DNA of 36,812 nucleotides from Patescibacteria group bacterium (GCA_028288925.1 JAQGHG010000015.1:1-36812), one strand, 5' to 3'; shown: positions 9,274-18,061, counted from the stretch's first letter. Made by a program: numbers and translations. The notes: generated by a model not told the origin, from the letters alone.

Positions 9274-12200
9274 TTACGAACGTATTACCTGACCCTGGCC
9301 GACGATAGCGCTGAGTTTGGCCATGAGGGTGTCGGAGACGGTGACTTTGAAGGGTAGGCGGATTTTCTTGGGCGAGTCGGCGCCGACCACGATGTAGGTC
9401 TCGGAACCGCCGGAATGGGCGCCCAGGACCTCCTTGATATCGCGGAGGAGCTGCTGGTTGGAGAGATCGGCCAATTTGAGCACCAGGTAGCCCGCGGAGG
9501 AAGTGGCTGCCGCGGCTGGGGAAACCGGCGCGGGTGATGTGCGGCGGGCGGGCGTTGAGGCCCCACTAGAGGAGAGGGTCGACCCGGACGGCCGCAGCGA
9601 TTTGTGGGCTTTGGCGGTGTCATAATCGATGATTTTGGCGTTATCGGCCATGATTTTGGGCTCGCCGGTAAGCCGGCCTTCGCGGTCGCGGGCGGAGATT
9701 TTGCCCGATACCATAATGATATTGTCGGGTTCGTAGACCTCGGGTGATTTCTCGAAGGCCTTAGGGAAGACGATGAGCTCGGTGGGGCCGGTTTTGTCTT
9801 CGATGCCGACGAAGGCCATGATGTCGCCTTTTTTGGTGGTAATTTTGCGAACGGTAGTAATGAGTCCACCCACTTTGACAATCTTGCCGTCGGCTTCGGG
9901 TGTGATAGCCATAATGGGCTGGCAGGTGTCGGCCAAATAGCCGGCGTATTCATCCAGCGGGTGGTGCGAGATGTAGAGACCGAGGAGGTCTTTTTCCCAG
10001 GCCAATTGCTCACGCGAGGATGCGGGGTGCGGCGGCGGATCGAGGCGGAGGGCCGGCAGGTTTTCTTCGGCGCCGAGCGAGCCGAAGATGTCGATCTGGC
10101 CGGAGAGGGCGTTTTTTTGCGCCCTAGACGCGTAGCCCGTGAGGAGATCCAAGTTATTGAGCACCAGCCCGCGATTGCCGCCGATGAAGGCGTCGAAGGC
10201 GCCGGTCTTGGCGAATGATTCCCAAGCCTTCTTGTTGCAATCGCGGGCGCTGACGCGTTTGGCGAAGTCTTCGATACTCGTGAACGGCCCGCCCTCTTCG
10301 CGCGCCCGCAGCACGGCTTCGATGGGGCCGGTGCCGACGTTTTTGATGGCCGAGAGGCCGAAGCGGATATTGCCGGTCTCCTTGACCACCGCAAACTCCA
10401 GGAACGACTCATTCACGTCCGGCGGCATCACGGTGATACCCATGTGCTGGCATTCGGCCACCTCGATGGCGATGCGGTCGATGTTGCCAAAATCGCTGGT
10501 GAGCAGCGCCGACATGAAGGCGGCCGGGTAGTGAGCCTTGAGGTAGGCGGTTTGGTAGGCAATGAGAGCGTAGCAGGCGGCGTGAGCCTTGGGAAAACAG
10601 TAGGCCGCGAAGGCTTCGAGCTGGATCCAAAATTCCTCGATGGCCGCTGGGTCGGCGCCGGAGACTTTGATGGCCCCTTCGACGAATTCTTTCTTCATCT
10701 TGGCGAGCACTTCGGGCTTTTTCTTGGCCACGCCTTTGCGGAGGGTGTCGGCCTGGCCGCCGGTGAAGCCGCACATGTCTTTGGCGATCTGCATGACTTG
10801 TTCCTGGTATACGAGTACACCGTAGGTCATCTTGAGAGCGCTTTCCATCTTGGGGTGGGAATAGGTAATCTCGGCGCGGCCGTGCTTGCGGTCGATGAAG
10901 TTGTCGATGAACTGCATGGGGCCGGGGCGGTAGAGCGCCGCCATAGCGATAATGTCGTCGAAAACGCTGGGCTTGAGCTCGCGCAAGTAGCGCTTCATGC
11001 CGGCGGATTCTAGCTGGAAGACGCCGGTGGTGTCGCCGCGGGCCAGGAGCTCGAAGGTCTTGGCGTCGTCGAGCGGCAGGGTGCCCAGATCGATAGTATG
11101 GCCGTAGACGCGTTTGATGATGCGCAGGGCGTTATTGATAACGGTAAGGTTGGAGAGGCCCAGGAAGTCCATTTTGAGCAGGCCCAGCTCCTCAATGACA
11201 CCCATGGAGAACTGCGTAGCGACGCCGCCCTTTTGGGCCCGCTGGAGCGACACGTAATTAACAATGGGCTTGGGCGCGATCACCACGCCGGCCGCGTGCA
11301 CGCCGTTGGAGCGGATGGTGCCTTCAAGGTTGATGGCTTGATCGATCACCGTTTTGGCCCGGGAGTTGGTTTTGTACTCGGCGACAAGTTCGGGGTTGGG
11401 GACTTGCTCGGCGCCCTTGCCCTCCTTGATGCCGGCCGAAACAGCCAGCGGAATATGGCGCCCCTGCACCGGCTGCGGCACGAGCTTGGCGATGCGGTCG
11501 ACCTCGTCGTAGCTGTAGCCGAGCACGCGGCCCACATCGCGCACCGAGTTGCGCGCCGCCATGGTGCCGAAGGTGATGATCTGGGCGACCCGCTCCTGAC
11601 CGTATTTTTCGGTGACGTACTCGATGACTTCGCCGCGGCGGGTGTCTTGGATATCGATATCGATGTCCGGCATGGAGACGCGGTCGGGGTTGAGGAAACG
11701 CTCGAAGAGCAGGTCGTACTGCAGCGGCTCGAGCTCGGTGATGTTCATGACGTAGGCCACGATCGAGCCGGCCGCGCTCCCCCGCCCCGGACCGAAGATG
11801 ATGCCTTGATTTTTGCCCCAGTTGATGAGGTCGGCGGTGATGAGGAAGTAACCGTCGTAGCCCATGCGGCCGATAATGCCCATCTCGTATTCCAGGCGCT
11901 CAATAATGTGCGGCTCGACGAGTTTGCGGGCTTTTTCTTCGGTGATGTGGGCAATGTCTTCCTTGGGGATGCCGCCGTAGCGCCAGGCTAAGCCTTGCCA
12001 GCAGAGGTGATGGAGGTATTCTTGCTCGTTTTTGAAACCTTCGGGGACCTCAAAGGTGGGGATGAGAATGCCGCCGAGCTCGATATCGATATCGCAGCGC
12101 TCGGCGATCTTGACGGTGTTTTCGTAGGCTTCGGGGATGTGCGCGAACCGCTCGGCGATTTCCTCGGGCGAGCTCAGGTATAGGTCCATGCTCATGCTCA

Positions 12201-12963
12201 TGCGGTTGGGGTCGCTGAGTTCCTTGCCGGTCTGGACGCAGAGCAGGATCTCGTGGGCCTCGCGGTCTTCGTGGCGGCTGTAGTGCGAGTCGGCCGTGAC
12301 CACCACGGGGATGCCGGTCTTGCGGCTGAGCTCGATCTTGCCGTCGTTGATCTGCTTCTGCGTGTCCCACTGGTGTTCGTGAGCTTGGAGCTCCAAGTAG
12401 TAGTTGCCGGGCCCGAAGGTATCCTGATACCAGCGGGCGACGGCCTCGGCCTCGGCCATGTTGTTGCTCAGGATGTGACCGGCCACCTCGCCACCGGCAC
12501 AAGCCGAGAGCGCGATGAGGCCTTCGTGGTACTGGGTGAGCAGCTCGCGGTCGACGCGCGGCTTGTAATAGTAACCTTCGAGCTGGGCGATGGTGACGAG
12601 CCGCATGAGGTTGTGAAACCCGACTTTGTTGTAGGCCAGCAAGATGAGGTGGTACGGGTTGGCGTCTTGGCGGCCGGCTTTGTCCAGGTGGCCGCGCGGC
12701 GCCACATAGGCCTCGAGACCGATAATTGGCTTGATGTCGCGCTTTTTGGCTTCTTTATAAAACTCTATAGCGCCGGAGAGCGTGCCGTGGTCGGTCATAG
12801 CGACGGCGTTCATGCCCATCTCTTTGATGCGGTCGAGCATGCCCGGCACCTTTTGCAGGCCGTCGAGTAGGCTGTAGTGGCTATGGTTGTGCAAGTGGAC
12901 AAACTGAGTCTGCGCGCCGGTCTTGGGCACAGTCTGAACATCCCCCGTTTTCACTTCTGCCAC
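9274..12963 (-). CDS. dnaE: DNA polymerase III alpha subunit (DnaE)
   Basis: The replicative polymerase catalytic subunit, 1229 residues, a normal length. The N-terminal PHP domain (about 22-290) keeps metal-binding motifs: HLHNHS, AMTDHG, GLEAYV and TADSHY. The polymerase core has GPGRGSAAGSIVAYV and the catalytic aspartates in PDIDIDIQD (about 430) and LKMDFLGL (about 597). An OB domain (GGLITTVRKITTKKGD, about 1033) and a C-terminal domain follow. The start codon is GTG at 12963, supported by GGGGAGG 6 nt upstream. An extended -10 box lies about 30 nt upstream. The intact PHP site is compatible with built-in proofreading, as known for some DnaE proteins; that activity is inferred. Confidence 0.98.
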   Translation of the reverse strand: MAEVKTGDVQTVPKTGAQTQFVHLHNHSHYSLLDGLQKVPGMLDRIKEMGMNAVAMTDHGTLSGAIEFYKEAKKRDIKPIIGLEAYVAPRGHLDKAGRQDANPYHLILLAYNKVGFHNLMRLVTIAQLEGYYYKPRVDRELLTQYHEGLIALSACAGGEVAGHILSNNMAEAEAVARWYQDTFGPGNYYLELQAHEHQWDTQKQINDGKIELSRKTGIPVVVTADSHYSRHEDREAHEILLCVQTGKELSDPNRMSMSMDLYLSSPEEIAERFAHIPEAYENTVKIAERCDIDIELGGILIPTFEVPEGFKNEQEYLHHLCWQGLAWRYGGIPKEDIAHITEEKARKLVEPHIIERLEYEMGIIGRMGYDGYFLITADLINWGKNQGIIFGPGRGSAAGSIVAYVMNITELEPLQYDLLFERFLNPDRVSMPDIDIDIQDTRRGEVIEYVTEKYGQERVAQIITFGTMAARNSVRDVGRVLGYSYDEVDRIAKLVPQPVQGRHIPLAVSAGIKEGKGAEQVPNPELVAEYKTNSRAKTVIDQAINLEGTIRSNGVHAAGVVIAPKPIVNYVSLQRAQKGGVATQFSMGVIEELGLLKMDFLGLSNLTVINNALRIIKRVYGHTIDLGTLPLDDAKTFELLARGDTTGVFQLESAGMKRYLRELKPSVFDDIIAMAALYRPGPMQFIDNFIDRKHGRAEITYSHPKMESALKMTYGVLVYQEQVMQIAKDMCGFTGGQADTLRKGVAKKKPEVLAKMKKEFVEGAIKVSGADPAAIEEFWIQLEAFAAYCFPKAHAACYALIAYQTAYLKAHYPAAFMSALLTSDFGNIDRIAIEVAECQHMGITVMPPDVNESFLEFAVVKETGNIRFGLSAIKNVGTGPIEAVLRAREEGGPFTSIEDFAKRVSARDCNKKAWESFAKTGAFDAFIGGNRGLVLNNLDLLTGYASRAQKNALSGQIDIFGSLGAEENLPALRLDPPPHPASSREQLAWEKDLLGLYISHHPLDEYAGYLADTCQPIMAITPEADGKIVKVGGLITTVRKITTKKGDIMAFVGIEDKTGPTELIVFPKAFEKSPEVYEPDNIIMVSGKISARDREGRLTGEPKIMADNAKIIDYDTAKAHKSLRPSGSTLSSSGASTPARRTSPAPVSPAAAATSSAGYLVLKLADLSNQQLLRDIKEVLGAHSGGSETYIVVGADSPKKIRLPFKVTVSDTLMAKLSAIVGQGQVIRS

Positions 12964-12993
12964 TCGCTGCCTCCCCTCTCACTATCGGATCTT

Positions 12994-13002
12994 ATTTTAG
13001 CA
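12994..13002 (-). promoter_or_regulatory. Extended -10 promoter of dnaE
   Basis: On the minus strand TGC (13000-13002) directly precedes TAAAAT (12994-12999), the TGn extended -10 pattern. No clear -35 is seen. The leader would be about 25 nt and include the GGGGAGG ribosome site. Confidence 0.5.
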
Positions 13003-13083
13003 CAAGGAGGATGGCGCCTGCCCGCGCCACTCTCTCCCGTTATCCTCATTGCTATAGGTATGTGAATAATTCCATTACTTGCC

Positions 13084-13102
13084 AAAACGTCTTATACGTT
13101 TT
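13084..13102 (-). terminator. Candidate hairpin downstream of rsgA
   Basis: AAAACGT (13084-13090) and ACGTTTT (13096-13102) form a 7-bp stem with a 5-nt loop, about 110 bp past the rsgA stop. The stem is AT-rich and weak, so its role as a terminator is uncertain. Confidence 0.3.
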
Positions 13103-13212
13103 CGATTAAATGCTCTACCAAGCCAGTAAGCTATCACTCTTTGACGCACGACGGTACTAGTGGAAAAATTCACACGCTGCGTCTCGTATGAATGGCGGCA
13201 ACCGATGATTTG

Positions 13213-14208
13213 TTAGGGATTAACCGAAACGTCATTGAGCTCGGCCCGGAAGCGGCGGTAGCTAGCCAGGCGCTCGGGATCGAGTTTGCCGGCCTCAATC
13301 GCCGCTAAAACGGCGCAGTCCGGCTCGCGGTCGTGCGCGCAGTCCTGAAATTGACACTGGGGCGCGAGGGCTTCGATGTCCGGGAAGACGGTTTCGAGCT
13401 CACGCTCGCTGCCCCAGAGCTGGAGCTCGCGCAGGCCGGGCGTGTCGATGAGCAAGCCGCCGCCGGGCAGTCGGAAGAGTTCGCGGTGTGACGTGGTGTG
13501 GCGGCCCTTGGAATCGCTCGCGCGGACCTCCTGGGTGGTCTGCCGCTCTTCGCCCAGCAGCCGGTTGGTGATGGTGGACTTGCCGACACCAGACGAGCCC
13601 AGGAAGACGGCGGTTTGGCCCGGCGTGATGGCCTGCTGTATAGCCTCCATACCGAGGCCGGTGCGGGCGCTGGCGACGATTACCGGCAGGCCTAGCTGTT
13701 CTAACTGGGCCACAGCCGGTCCGATATCGTCGGCCTTGTCGGCTTTATTGAGGATGATGATGGCGCGGATACCGTCTTTGGCGAGCTGAAACAAATAGCG
13801 CTCCAGCCGCGCCGGGCTGAAATCCTGGTCCATGGCCTGCACCAGGAAGGCCAGATCGACGTTTACCGCCAGGATTTGGCGCTGCGGCCGGCGGTGGCGA
13901 CGCGAGCGGTCGGAGAGGAGGCGCGCGATCTCGGTGCGGCGCGGCAGGACGGCCTGGATGACCGCGTCGCCGGTGTCGCTCCGGGCGATCAGCACCCAGT
14001 CGCCCACTTTGGGCTGCTGGGTGGGCGCGAGCTCGTGACGCAGCCGGCCGGCCATCTCGGCGATTAGCTCATCGGGCGCGGCCAGCCGGTAGTTGAGTCC
14101 GAAGTCGGCGATGACGCGGGCCGGCTGATAATCAGCCGGCCCGGCATCGCGCAAAGCTGCTTCGGCTTCTTTGTTCCAACCGAGCGGCCGGAGGTCTGAG
14201 GTAGTCAT
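13213..14208 (-). CDS. rsgA: Ribosome small-subunit biogenesis GTPase RsgA
   Basis: RsgA is a circularly permuted GTPase that checks late maturation of the 30S subunit. The 331 residues show an N-terminal OB domain (VGDWVLI), then G4 (NKAD, about 154) before G1 (GSSGVGKST, about 204-212) and G3 (DTPG), the permuted order typical of the family. A C-terminal zinc knuckle reads CQFQDCAHDREPDC (about 287-300). TACAGT lies 7 nt before the ATG and no Shine-Dalgarno is visible, so the mRNA may be leaderless, though the evidence is weaker than for other genes here. It stands alone between dnaE and the membrane cluster. Confidence 0.96.
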   Translation of the reverse strand: MTTSDLRPLGWNKEAEAALRDAGPADYQPARVIADFGLNYRLAAPDELIAEMAGRLRHELAPTQQPKVGDWVLIARSDTGDAVIQAVLPRRTEIARLLSDRSRRHRRPQRQILAVNVDLAFLVQAMDQDFSPARLERYLFQLAKDGIRAIIILNKADKADDIGPAVAQLEQLGLPVIVASARTGLGMEAIQQAITPGQTAVFLGSSGVGKSTITNRLLGEERQTTQEVRASDSKGRHTTSHRELFRLPGGGLLIDTPGLRELQLWGSERELETVFPDIEALAPQCQFQDCAHDREPDCAVLAAIEAGKLDPERLASYRRFRAELNDVSVNP

Positions 14209-14254
14209 GCATATAACTGTAAACTATCGCGACGGGAAGTTCTAACTAATGGAG

Positions 14255-14548
14255 TTATTGAACTCCGCGGTTTTGAATAGTCTGGCCGAGATCCTGGAAG
14301 AAATGGCCGATGACGGGCGCGCCGCCGAAGATCTGCAGGAGACCGACGAGAATAGCTACGCCGACGGTGGCGCCAATGACGCCGCCGAGGCCGGCAAAGA
14401 GCCCGCGCACGAATGAGCTCCAGATTTGGCGCCTGGTGCTGTGAAGCACATATAGATAGTCTAGGATCAGGGCGTCCTCGACTGCCTTGCCGAGCTTTTC
14501 ATAGTTTACGCCGCTCTTCTTGTTGGCGTCGGGTCGTTCGGTGATCAT
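14255..14548 (-). CDS. DUF5665-like small membrane protein
   Basis: 97 residues with one strong membrane segment (core GLGGVIGATVGVAILVGLLQ), preceded by HSTRRQIWSSFVRGLFAG and followed by a short amphipathic end. The pattern of an RRQIW-type segment, a Gly-rich helix and a terminal PxIGxFFQDLG matches my recollection of DUF5665. Function is unknown. It starts 8 nt after the stop of the YtxH-like gene and is probably the last gene of that operon. Confidence 0.75.
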   Translation of the reverse strand: MITERPDANKKSGVNYEKLGKAVEDALILDYLYVLHSTRRQIWSSFVRGLFAGLGGVIGATVGVAILVGLLQIFGGAPVIGHFFQDLGQTIQNRGVQ

Positions 14549-14556
14549 AGATCCGG

Positions 14557-15018
14557 CTAGTCCCGTGGCTTCTCAATGGCGTCGCCGGCCTTGGTCTTGG
14601 CCGAGGTAGCCAGGTGGCGAGTGACGCGCTCGAGTTCGGTCATTACCGACGCGCCCTCATTGAGGAGCTGCTTAACTTGCTTGACGGCCACGTCCTTGGT
14701 CTGGTTGCCGCTGCGGGCCATGTTGGCGGCTGAGATGCGAAGGTCCTGCTTGAGAACTTCGGCGCGGCGGACGAGCTCCTGGCTCTCCTCGCGGGCCTCG
14801 CCCTTGAGGTCCTTAGCGGCTTCTTTGAGCGAGTCAACGCGGCCACCGACTTCGTCGCTCATCTTCTCGAGGCGTAGCTGAATGTCCTGATAGGTTCCTT
14901 TAACTTTGCCCTTGATCTCTTCGCGGGTCTCTTTGCCACTCTTGGGCGCGAGCAACAGCGCGGCTACCGCTCCGACGAGCGCCCCTGTAAAAGTGCCTTT
15001 CCAAAATGATTTCTTCAT
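14557..15018 (-). CDS. YtxH-like envelope/stress protein
   Basis: About 153 residues. It starts MKKSFWKGTFTGALVGAVAA and continues LLLAPKSGKETREEIKGK, the usual YtxH pattern of one Gly/Ala-rich membrane helix followed by LLxPxSGxETR and a long charged helix. The remainder is amphipathic and probably coiled coil, facing the cytosol. YtxH proteins are small, abundant and often stress-linked in Firmicutes; the exact role is unknown. The ATG at 15018 is preferred over 15051 because GGAGA lies 6 nt before it. It sits in a cluster with the 85-residue membrane gene, the DUF5665-like gene and probably mscS. Confidence 0.85.
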   Translation of the reverse strand: MKKSFWKGTFTGALVGAVAALLLAPKSGKETREEIKGKVKGTYQDIQLRLEKMSDEVGGRVDSLKEAAKDLKGEAREESQELVRRAEVLKQDLRISAANMARSGNQTKDVAVKQVKQLLNEGASVMTELERVTRHLATSAKTKAGDAIEKPRD

Positions 15019-15072
15019 CGCGCGTCTCCTTTCGTTTTCTGATTCTTCCATACTACTCTACTCCTTCTTTGA

Positions 15073-15330
15073 CTACTCCTTGCCCTTTTTGCCGGTAAAC
15101 CGGCGTACGATGGCCGCGATGACCGCCGAGGCTGCTACCGGCGCTATCTTGGTACCGATCATAGAAGCGATGTCGGCGACATTGGCGGTCGCCTCCTCGG
15201 CCCGTTGCGAAATGCGGCGAAGGTTGCGCATGACCCCGATCATTAGACTCACCAAGACTACGGTGAGAATTATTAAGGTCAAAAACCCAATCGCCAGGAG
15301 CACCACTAGAACTGTTTCGACGGCATTCAT
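15073..15330 (-). CDS. Small single-helix membrane protein
   Basis: 85 residues with no firm family. A long hydrophobic N-terminal segment (core LVVLLAIGFLTLIILTVVLV) is followed by a basic and charged amphipathic stretch (RNLRRISQRAEEATANVADI), an Ala/Ile-rich helix and a Lys/Arg-rich end. The layout resembles the DUF948/YtxG type of protein that often accompanies YtxH, but sequence evidence is thin. It lies between mscS and the YtxH-like gene on the same strand. Confidence 0.75.
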   Translation of the reverse strand: MNAVETVLVVLLAIGFLTLIILTVVLVSLMIGVMRNLRRISQRAEEATANVADIASMIGTKIAPVAASAVIAAIVRRFTGKKGKE

Positions 15331-15394
15331 GAATTACGGCTCTCGTTACTTCTTCTAAGGTACCGCCTTATGATACTTGACGCAACCGACATGA

Positions 15395-16051
15395 CTATTG
15401 GGCACTCTCACGAACCGTGGCAGCCTTCTCGGCGGCATCGCTGCGGCGCTTGCGGGCAGCGGCCCGGAACCGCTTGGCGGCCTTGGTGGCTTTCACGAGC
15501 GCGCCCACCTCCGGGTGTTTGCTGATGACGATCCACTCTTTGCGCTCCACCACGGAGTTCGGAATGATGTGCAGTATCCCCCGGTCGTCGCGCAAGCGGG
15601 TGCGGCGGGCGTCCATGCTCTCGATGGTACCTAGGGTGGGCCGTTCGCCGACTATTACTTCGTCGCCGACGTTAAAGTCATTGTCGCGGGCCAGGAAAAT
15701 GCCGGCGATGATGTCGGCGATTAAGGTCGAACCGCCCGCCGCCATGGCGATACCGAGGGCGGCGACCGACCCGGTAAAGAAGTAAATGACGCCGCTAAAG
15801 CCGAGCTCACCGAGCAAGGTGACCGAGAGGAATATCCACATGATGATGGAGATGACCGATACCATAACGTCGCGCAGAGCGGGCTGCATGCTGGTGTACT
15901 TCATGATGAAGCGCAAAACCCGCTCCAGGACCCGGATTACGAGAATTCCCACGAGCAAGTCGAAGAGCGCGTTGGGAAGCCGTGGTAAGACGGTGTTGAG
16001 TGCTCCCACTACGTGGTTGGTGAAATTTGTTCCGAGATCAAATGAAGCCAT
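15395..16051 (-). CDS. MscS-type mechanosensitive channel
   Basis: MscS channels open under membrane tension and release solutes on hypo-osmotic shock. The 218 residues have three membrane helices. The pore-lining third is Gly/Ala-rich (VAALGIAMAAGGSTLIADII), followed by the beta domain with FNVGDEVIVGERPTLGTIES and RGILHIIPNSVV, both family hallmarks. The protein is short: after the beta domain only a charged Lys/Arg tail of about 45 residues remains in place of the larger alpha-beta C-terminal domain. It heads the membrane cluster on the minus strand and is divergent from the Nudix-like gene at 16089. Confidence 0.93.
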   Translation of the reverse strand: MASFDLGTNFTNHVVGALNTVLPRLPNALFDLLVGILVIRVLERVLRFIMKYTSMQPALRDVMVSVISIIMWIFLSVTLLGELGFSGVIYFFTGSVAALGIAMAAGGSTLIADIIAGIFLARDNDFNVGDEVIVGERPTLGTIESMDARRTRLRDDRGILHIIPNSVVERKEWIVISKHPEVGALVKATKAAKRFRAAARKRRSDAAEKAATVRESAQ

Positions 16052-16076
16052 AGTGCTTATTCTTATTCTACTACGT

Positions 16077-16082
16077 TACAAT
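16077..16082 (+). promoter_or_regulatory. -10 box 6 nt before the Nudix-like gene (leaderless)
   Basis: TACAAT (16077-16082) ends exactly 6 nt before ATG 16089 and no Shine-Dalgarno is present. The -35 region is poor. The transcript is predicted to begin at or next to the start codon. Confidence 0.55.
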
Positions 16083-16088
16083 ACTGTT

Positions 16089-16622
16089 ATGGAACACGCG
16101 GACTACTTAGTTGATCTTCTCGACCCGGATGGGAAGATAATAGGCCAAAAGCCACGGCGAGCAATCGATAAGCTCACCGATCTCTATCATGGTGTGCACG
16201 TGTTAATGATTACACCTCAAGGCGAGGTGGTGCTGGGCGGAATTCCGCGGCGGCAGGAACTTCCGAACATGTACACCCGGCAACTGGGCACTACGGTCGC
16301 GGCAATTCGCCGGCACAAGGAGACAGCCGAAGAGGCCGGCCAGCGTGCGCTGGAGCAGGAATTGTTTTTGCACCGGGCAAACGTCCGGCTGCTGGGCGAG
16401 GGCATGGTGACGCTGGAAGACGGGCGCGGTACTTATTTGAGCGCGTTCTACGTGATAGCTGAGCCCCCACAAACCTACAGTACCATCGGCATCGAGAGCC
16501 TCAAGGTACTGTCGCCGGACCAGTTGCGGACGGCGCTGGAGCTGCACCCGGAGCATTTCGCGCCGAGTTTGCGGTACATTTGGAAGCGGTTTTACGATCT
16601 GCCGACGGACCTAGCCGGCTAG
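16089..16622 (+). CDS. Nudix-like / isopentenyl-diphosphate isomerase-like protein
   Basis: 177 residues. The opening (YLVDLLDPDGKIIGQKPRRA, then HGVHVLMITPQGEVVLGG) and the Nudix-like helix (KETAEEAGQRALEQEL) match the branch containing type I IPP isomerase and related Nudix hydrolases. The usual GG before the Nudix box and the REUxEExGU signature are degraded here (RALEQEL), so catalysis is uncertain. The protein is better called Nudix-like than given a substrate. The start is fixed by the -10 box 6 nt upstream; the open frame extends back to 15786 through the divergent mscS gene. Its TAG overlaps the convergent gatB TAG at a shared CTAG. Confidence 0.85.
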   Translation: MEHADYLVDLLDPDGKIIGQKPRRAIDKLTDLYHGVHVLMITPQGEVVLGGIPRRQELPNMYTRQLGTTVAAIRRHKETAEEAGQRALEQELFLHRANVRLLGEGMVTLEDGRGTYLSAFYVIAEPPQTYSTIGIESLKVLSPDQLRTALELHPEHFAPSLRYIWKRFYDLPTDLAG

Positions 16623-18061
16623 CCGAGCCGGTCCTTGAGGAGCTGGTTGATGAGCGGCGGATTGCCCTTGCCCTTGGTGGCTTTCATGCTGGCGCCGACG
16701 AGGGCGCCGAAGGCCCGCTGGTTGCCGGCGCGGTAGTCGGCGACGGCCTGCGGATGGTCGGCCATGACCTGCTCGACGATCTTGGCCAGCTCGCCCTCGT
16801 TGGATTCTTGCATGAGTCCGCGCTCCGATGCAAGCTTGGACGGATCAGCGGCATGGGCGCGCAGCAGGCCGAGTAGTTCTTTGGCATTGGTGCTGGAGAG
16901 CTGGCCGGCGGCGGCCATGGCGGCGACTTGGTTGAGGATGCGCGGCGTCAGCTGCGACTCCGGACCATGGTCTTCGCGCAGCTTGATCTCGGGGCCGGCC
17001 AGCCAGGTGAATACGAAGCGCGCGTGCTTGGGCTCGAGCTTGTGGGCCTCGTACCAGACGCGCGCCAGCTCCGGCTCCCCCACTAGCACCTCGGCGTCGC
17101 GCGGCGAGATGCCCACCTTAGCCAGGAGTACCCGCAGGTCGGCCGGCAAGAAGTCGAAGTGGCCCTGGGCGGCGGCCATGGCGCGCGGAATCACGAGCGG
17201 CGGCAGGTCGGGCTCGGGAAAGTAGCGGTATTCGTCGGCGTCTTCTTTGGAGCGCATGGGGTAGGTCTGTTGCTTGGCGTCGTTCCAGCCGCGCGTTTCT
17301 TGGCGCACGCGGTCGCCGTGCTCCACGAGTACGATCTGGCGGCGCGTCTCGTACTCCACGGTGCGCTCGATGGCCTTAAAGCTGTTGAGGTTCTTGGTCT
17401 CGGTGCGCGTGCCGAGCTCCTTGGCGCCCTTGAGCCGCACGCTCACATTCACATCGAAGCGCATATTGCCGTAGTACAGGTTGGCCTGGCTGACGCCGGC
17501 GTAGCGCACGAGGTTGTACAGCTCTTGGGCATAGCCTTTGGCTTCGGCAGGTGTGCGCATGTCAGGCTCGCTGACGATCTCGACCAGCGGGGTCTCGGCG
17601 CGGTTGAGGTCGACCAGCGAGTAATCTTTGCCCTCGGGATGCGTGAGCTTACCGGCGTCGCCTTCGAGGTGCGCGCGGGTGATGCCGATGCGCACGGTAC
17701 GGCCTTCGAGCGGGAATTCCACGAAGCCCTCGCCCACAATCGGCTCGTCGAACTGGGTAATCTGATAGCCCTTGGGTGAATCAGGATAAAAGTAATTTTT
17801 GCGGTCGAATTTGGTATGGAGCTTTTCCGGATATTCGTAGTTTAGGGCTTTGCCAAGCCTCATTGCAAGTTCAACGGCGCGCTTATTGAGCACGGGTAGC
17901 GTCCCCGGCATACCAAAGCAGACTTCGCAGACATTGGTGTTGGGCTCGGCCTCGCGGGAGTCATTATCGCACGAGCAGAAGAGCTTGCTCTTGGTGGCGA
18001 GCTGTACGTGGCATTCGATGCCGATGACTACTTCGTATTTGTCGCGGATTTCGGGTTTCAT
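16619..18061 (-). CDS. gatB: Asp-tRNA(Asn)/Glu-tRNA(Gln) amidotransferase subunit B
   Basis: GatB binds the misacylated tRNA and phosphorylates its Glu or Asp group so that ammonia delivered from GatA can form Gln-tRNA or Asn-tRNA. The 480 residues include GIECHVQL at the start, the zinc-binding cysteines (CSCD and CEVCFGMPG), RKNYFYPDSPKGYQITQ, and DLNRAETPLVEIVSEPDM. A helical and tail domain (about 295-480) ends ...NPPLINQLLKDRLG. Length is normal. The ATG overlaps the stop of the double-Nudix gene (ATGA). It is the last gene of the gat operon and is separated from gatCA by two unrelated genes. Confidence 0.98.
   Translation of the reverse strand: MKPEIRDKYEVVIGIECHVQLATKSKLFCSCDNDSREAEPNTNVCEVCFGMPGTLPVLNKRAVELAMRLGKALNYEYPEKLHTKFDRKNYFYPDSPKGYQITQFDEPIVGEGFVEFPLEGRTVRIGITRAHLEGDAGKLTHPEGKDYSLVDLNRAETPLVEIVSEPDMRTPAEAKGYAQELYNLVRYAGVSQANLYYGNMRFDVNVSVRLKGAKELGTRTETKNLNSFKAIERTVEYETRRQIVLVEHGDRVRQETRGWNDAKQQTYPMRSKEDADEYRYFPEPDLPPLVIPRAMAAAQGHFDFLPADLRVLLAKVGISPRDAEVLVGEPELARVWYEAHKLEPKHARFVFTWLAGPEIKLREDHGPESQLTPRILNQVAAMAAAGQLSSTNAKELLGLLRAHAADPSKLASERGLMQESNEGELAKIVEQVMADHPQAVADYRAGNQRAFGALVGASMKATKGKGNPPLINQLLKDRLG

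Larger units (their letters stand above)
12964..13212. other. 249-bp intergenic gap between rsgA and dnaE
   Basis: No gene is supported here. It holds the dnaE Shine-Dalgarno and extended -10 box, and an AT-rich hairpin at 13084-13102 (AAAACGT / ACGTTTT, 5-nt loop). The minus strand at about 13109-13138 superficially resembles a tRNA D-arm but no full cloverleaf can be built. Confidence 0.5.

Noticed and set aside
11098-11991. 297-codon open frame on the plus strand inside dnaE
   Set aside because: Antisense shadow of conserved polymerase sequence with no Shine-Dalgarno or family resemblance.
13100-13140. tRNA-like D-arm on the minus strand (GCTT, loop with GG, then TTGGTAGAGC, preceded by TA)
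   Set aside because: The anticodon stem does not pair, position 33 is not T, and no TpsiC arm (GGTTC-like) or CCA-compatible acceptor follows. It is probably chance.
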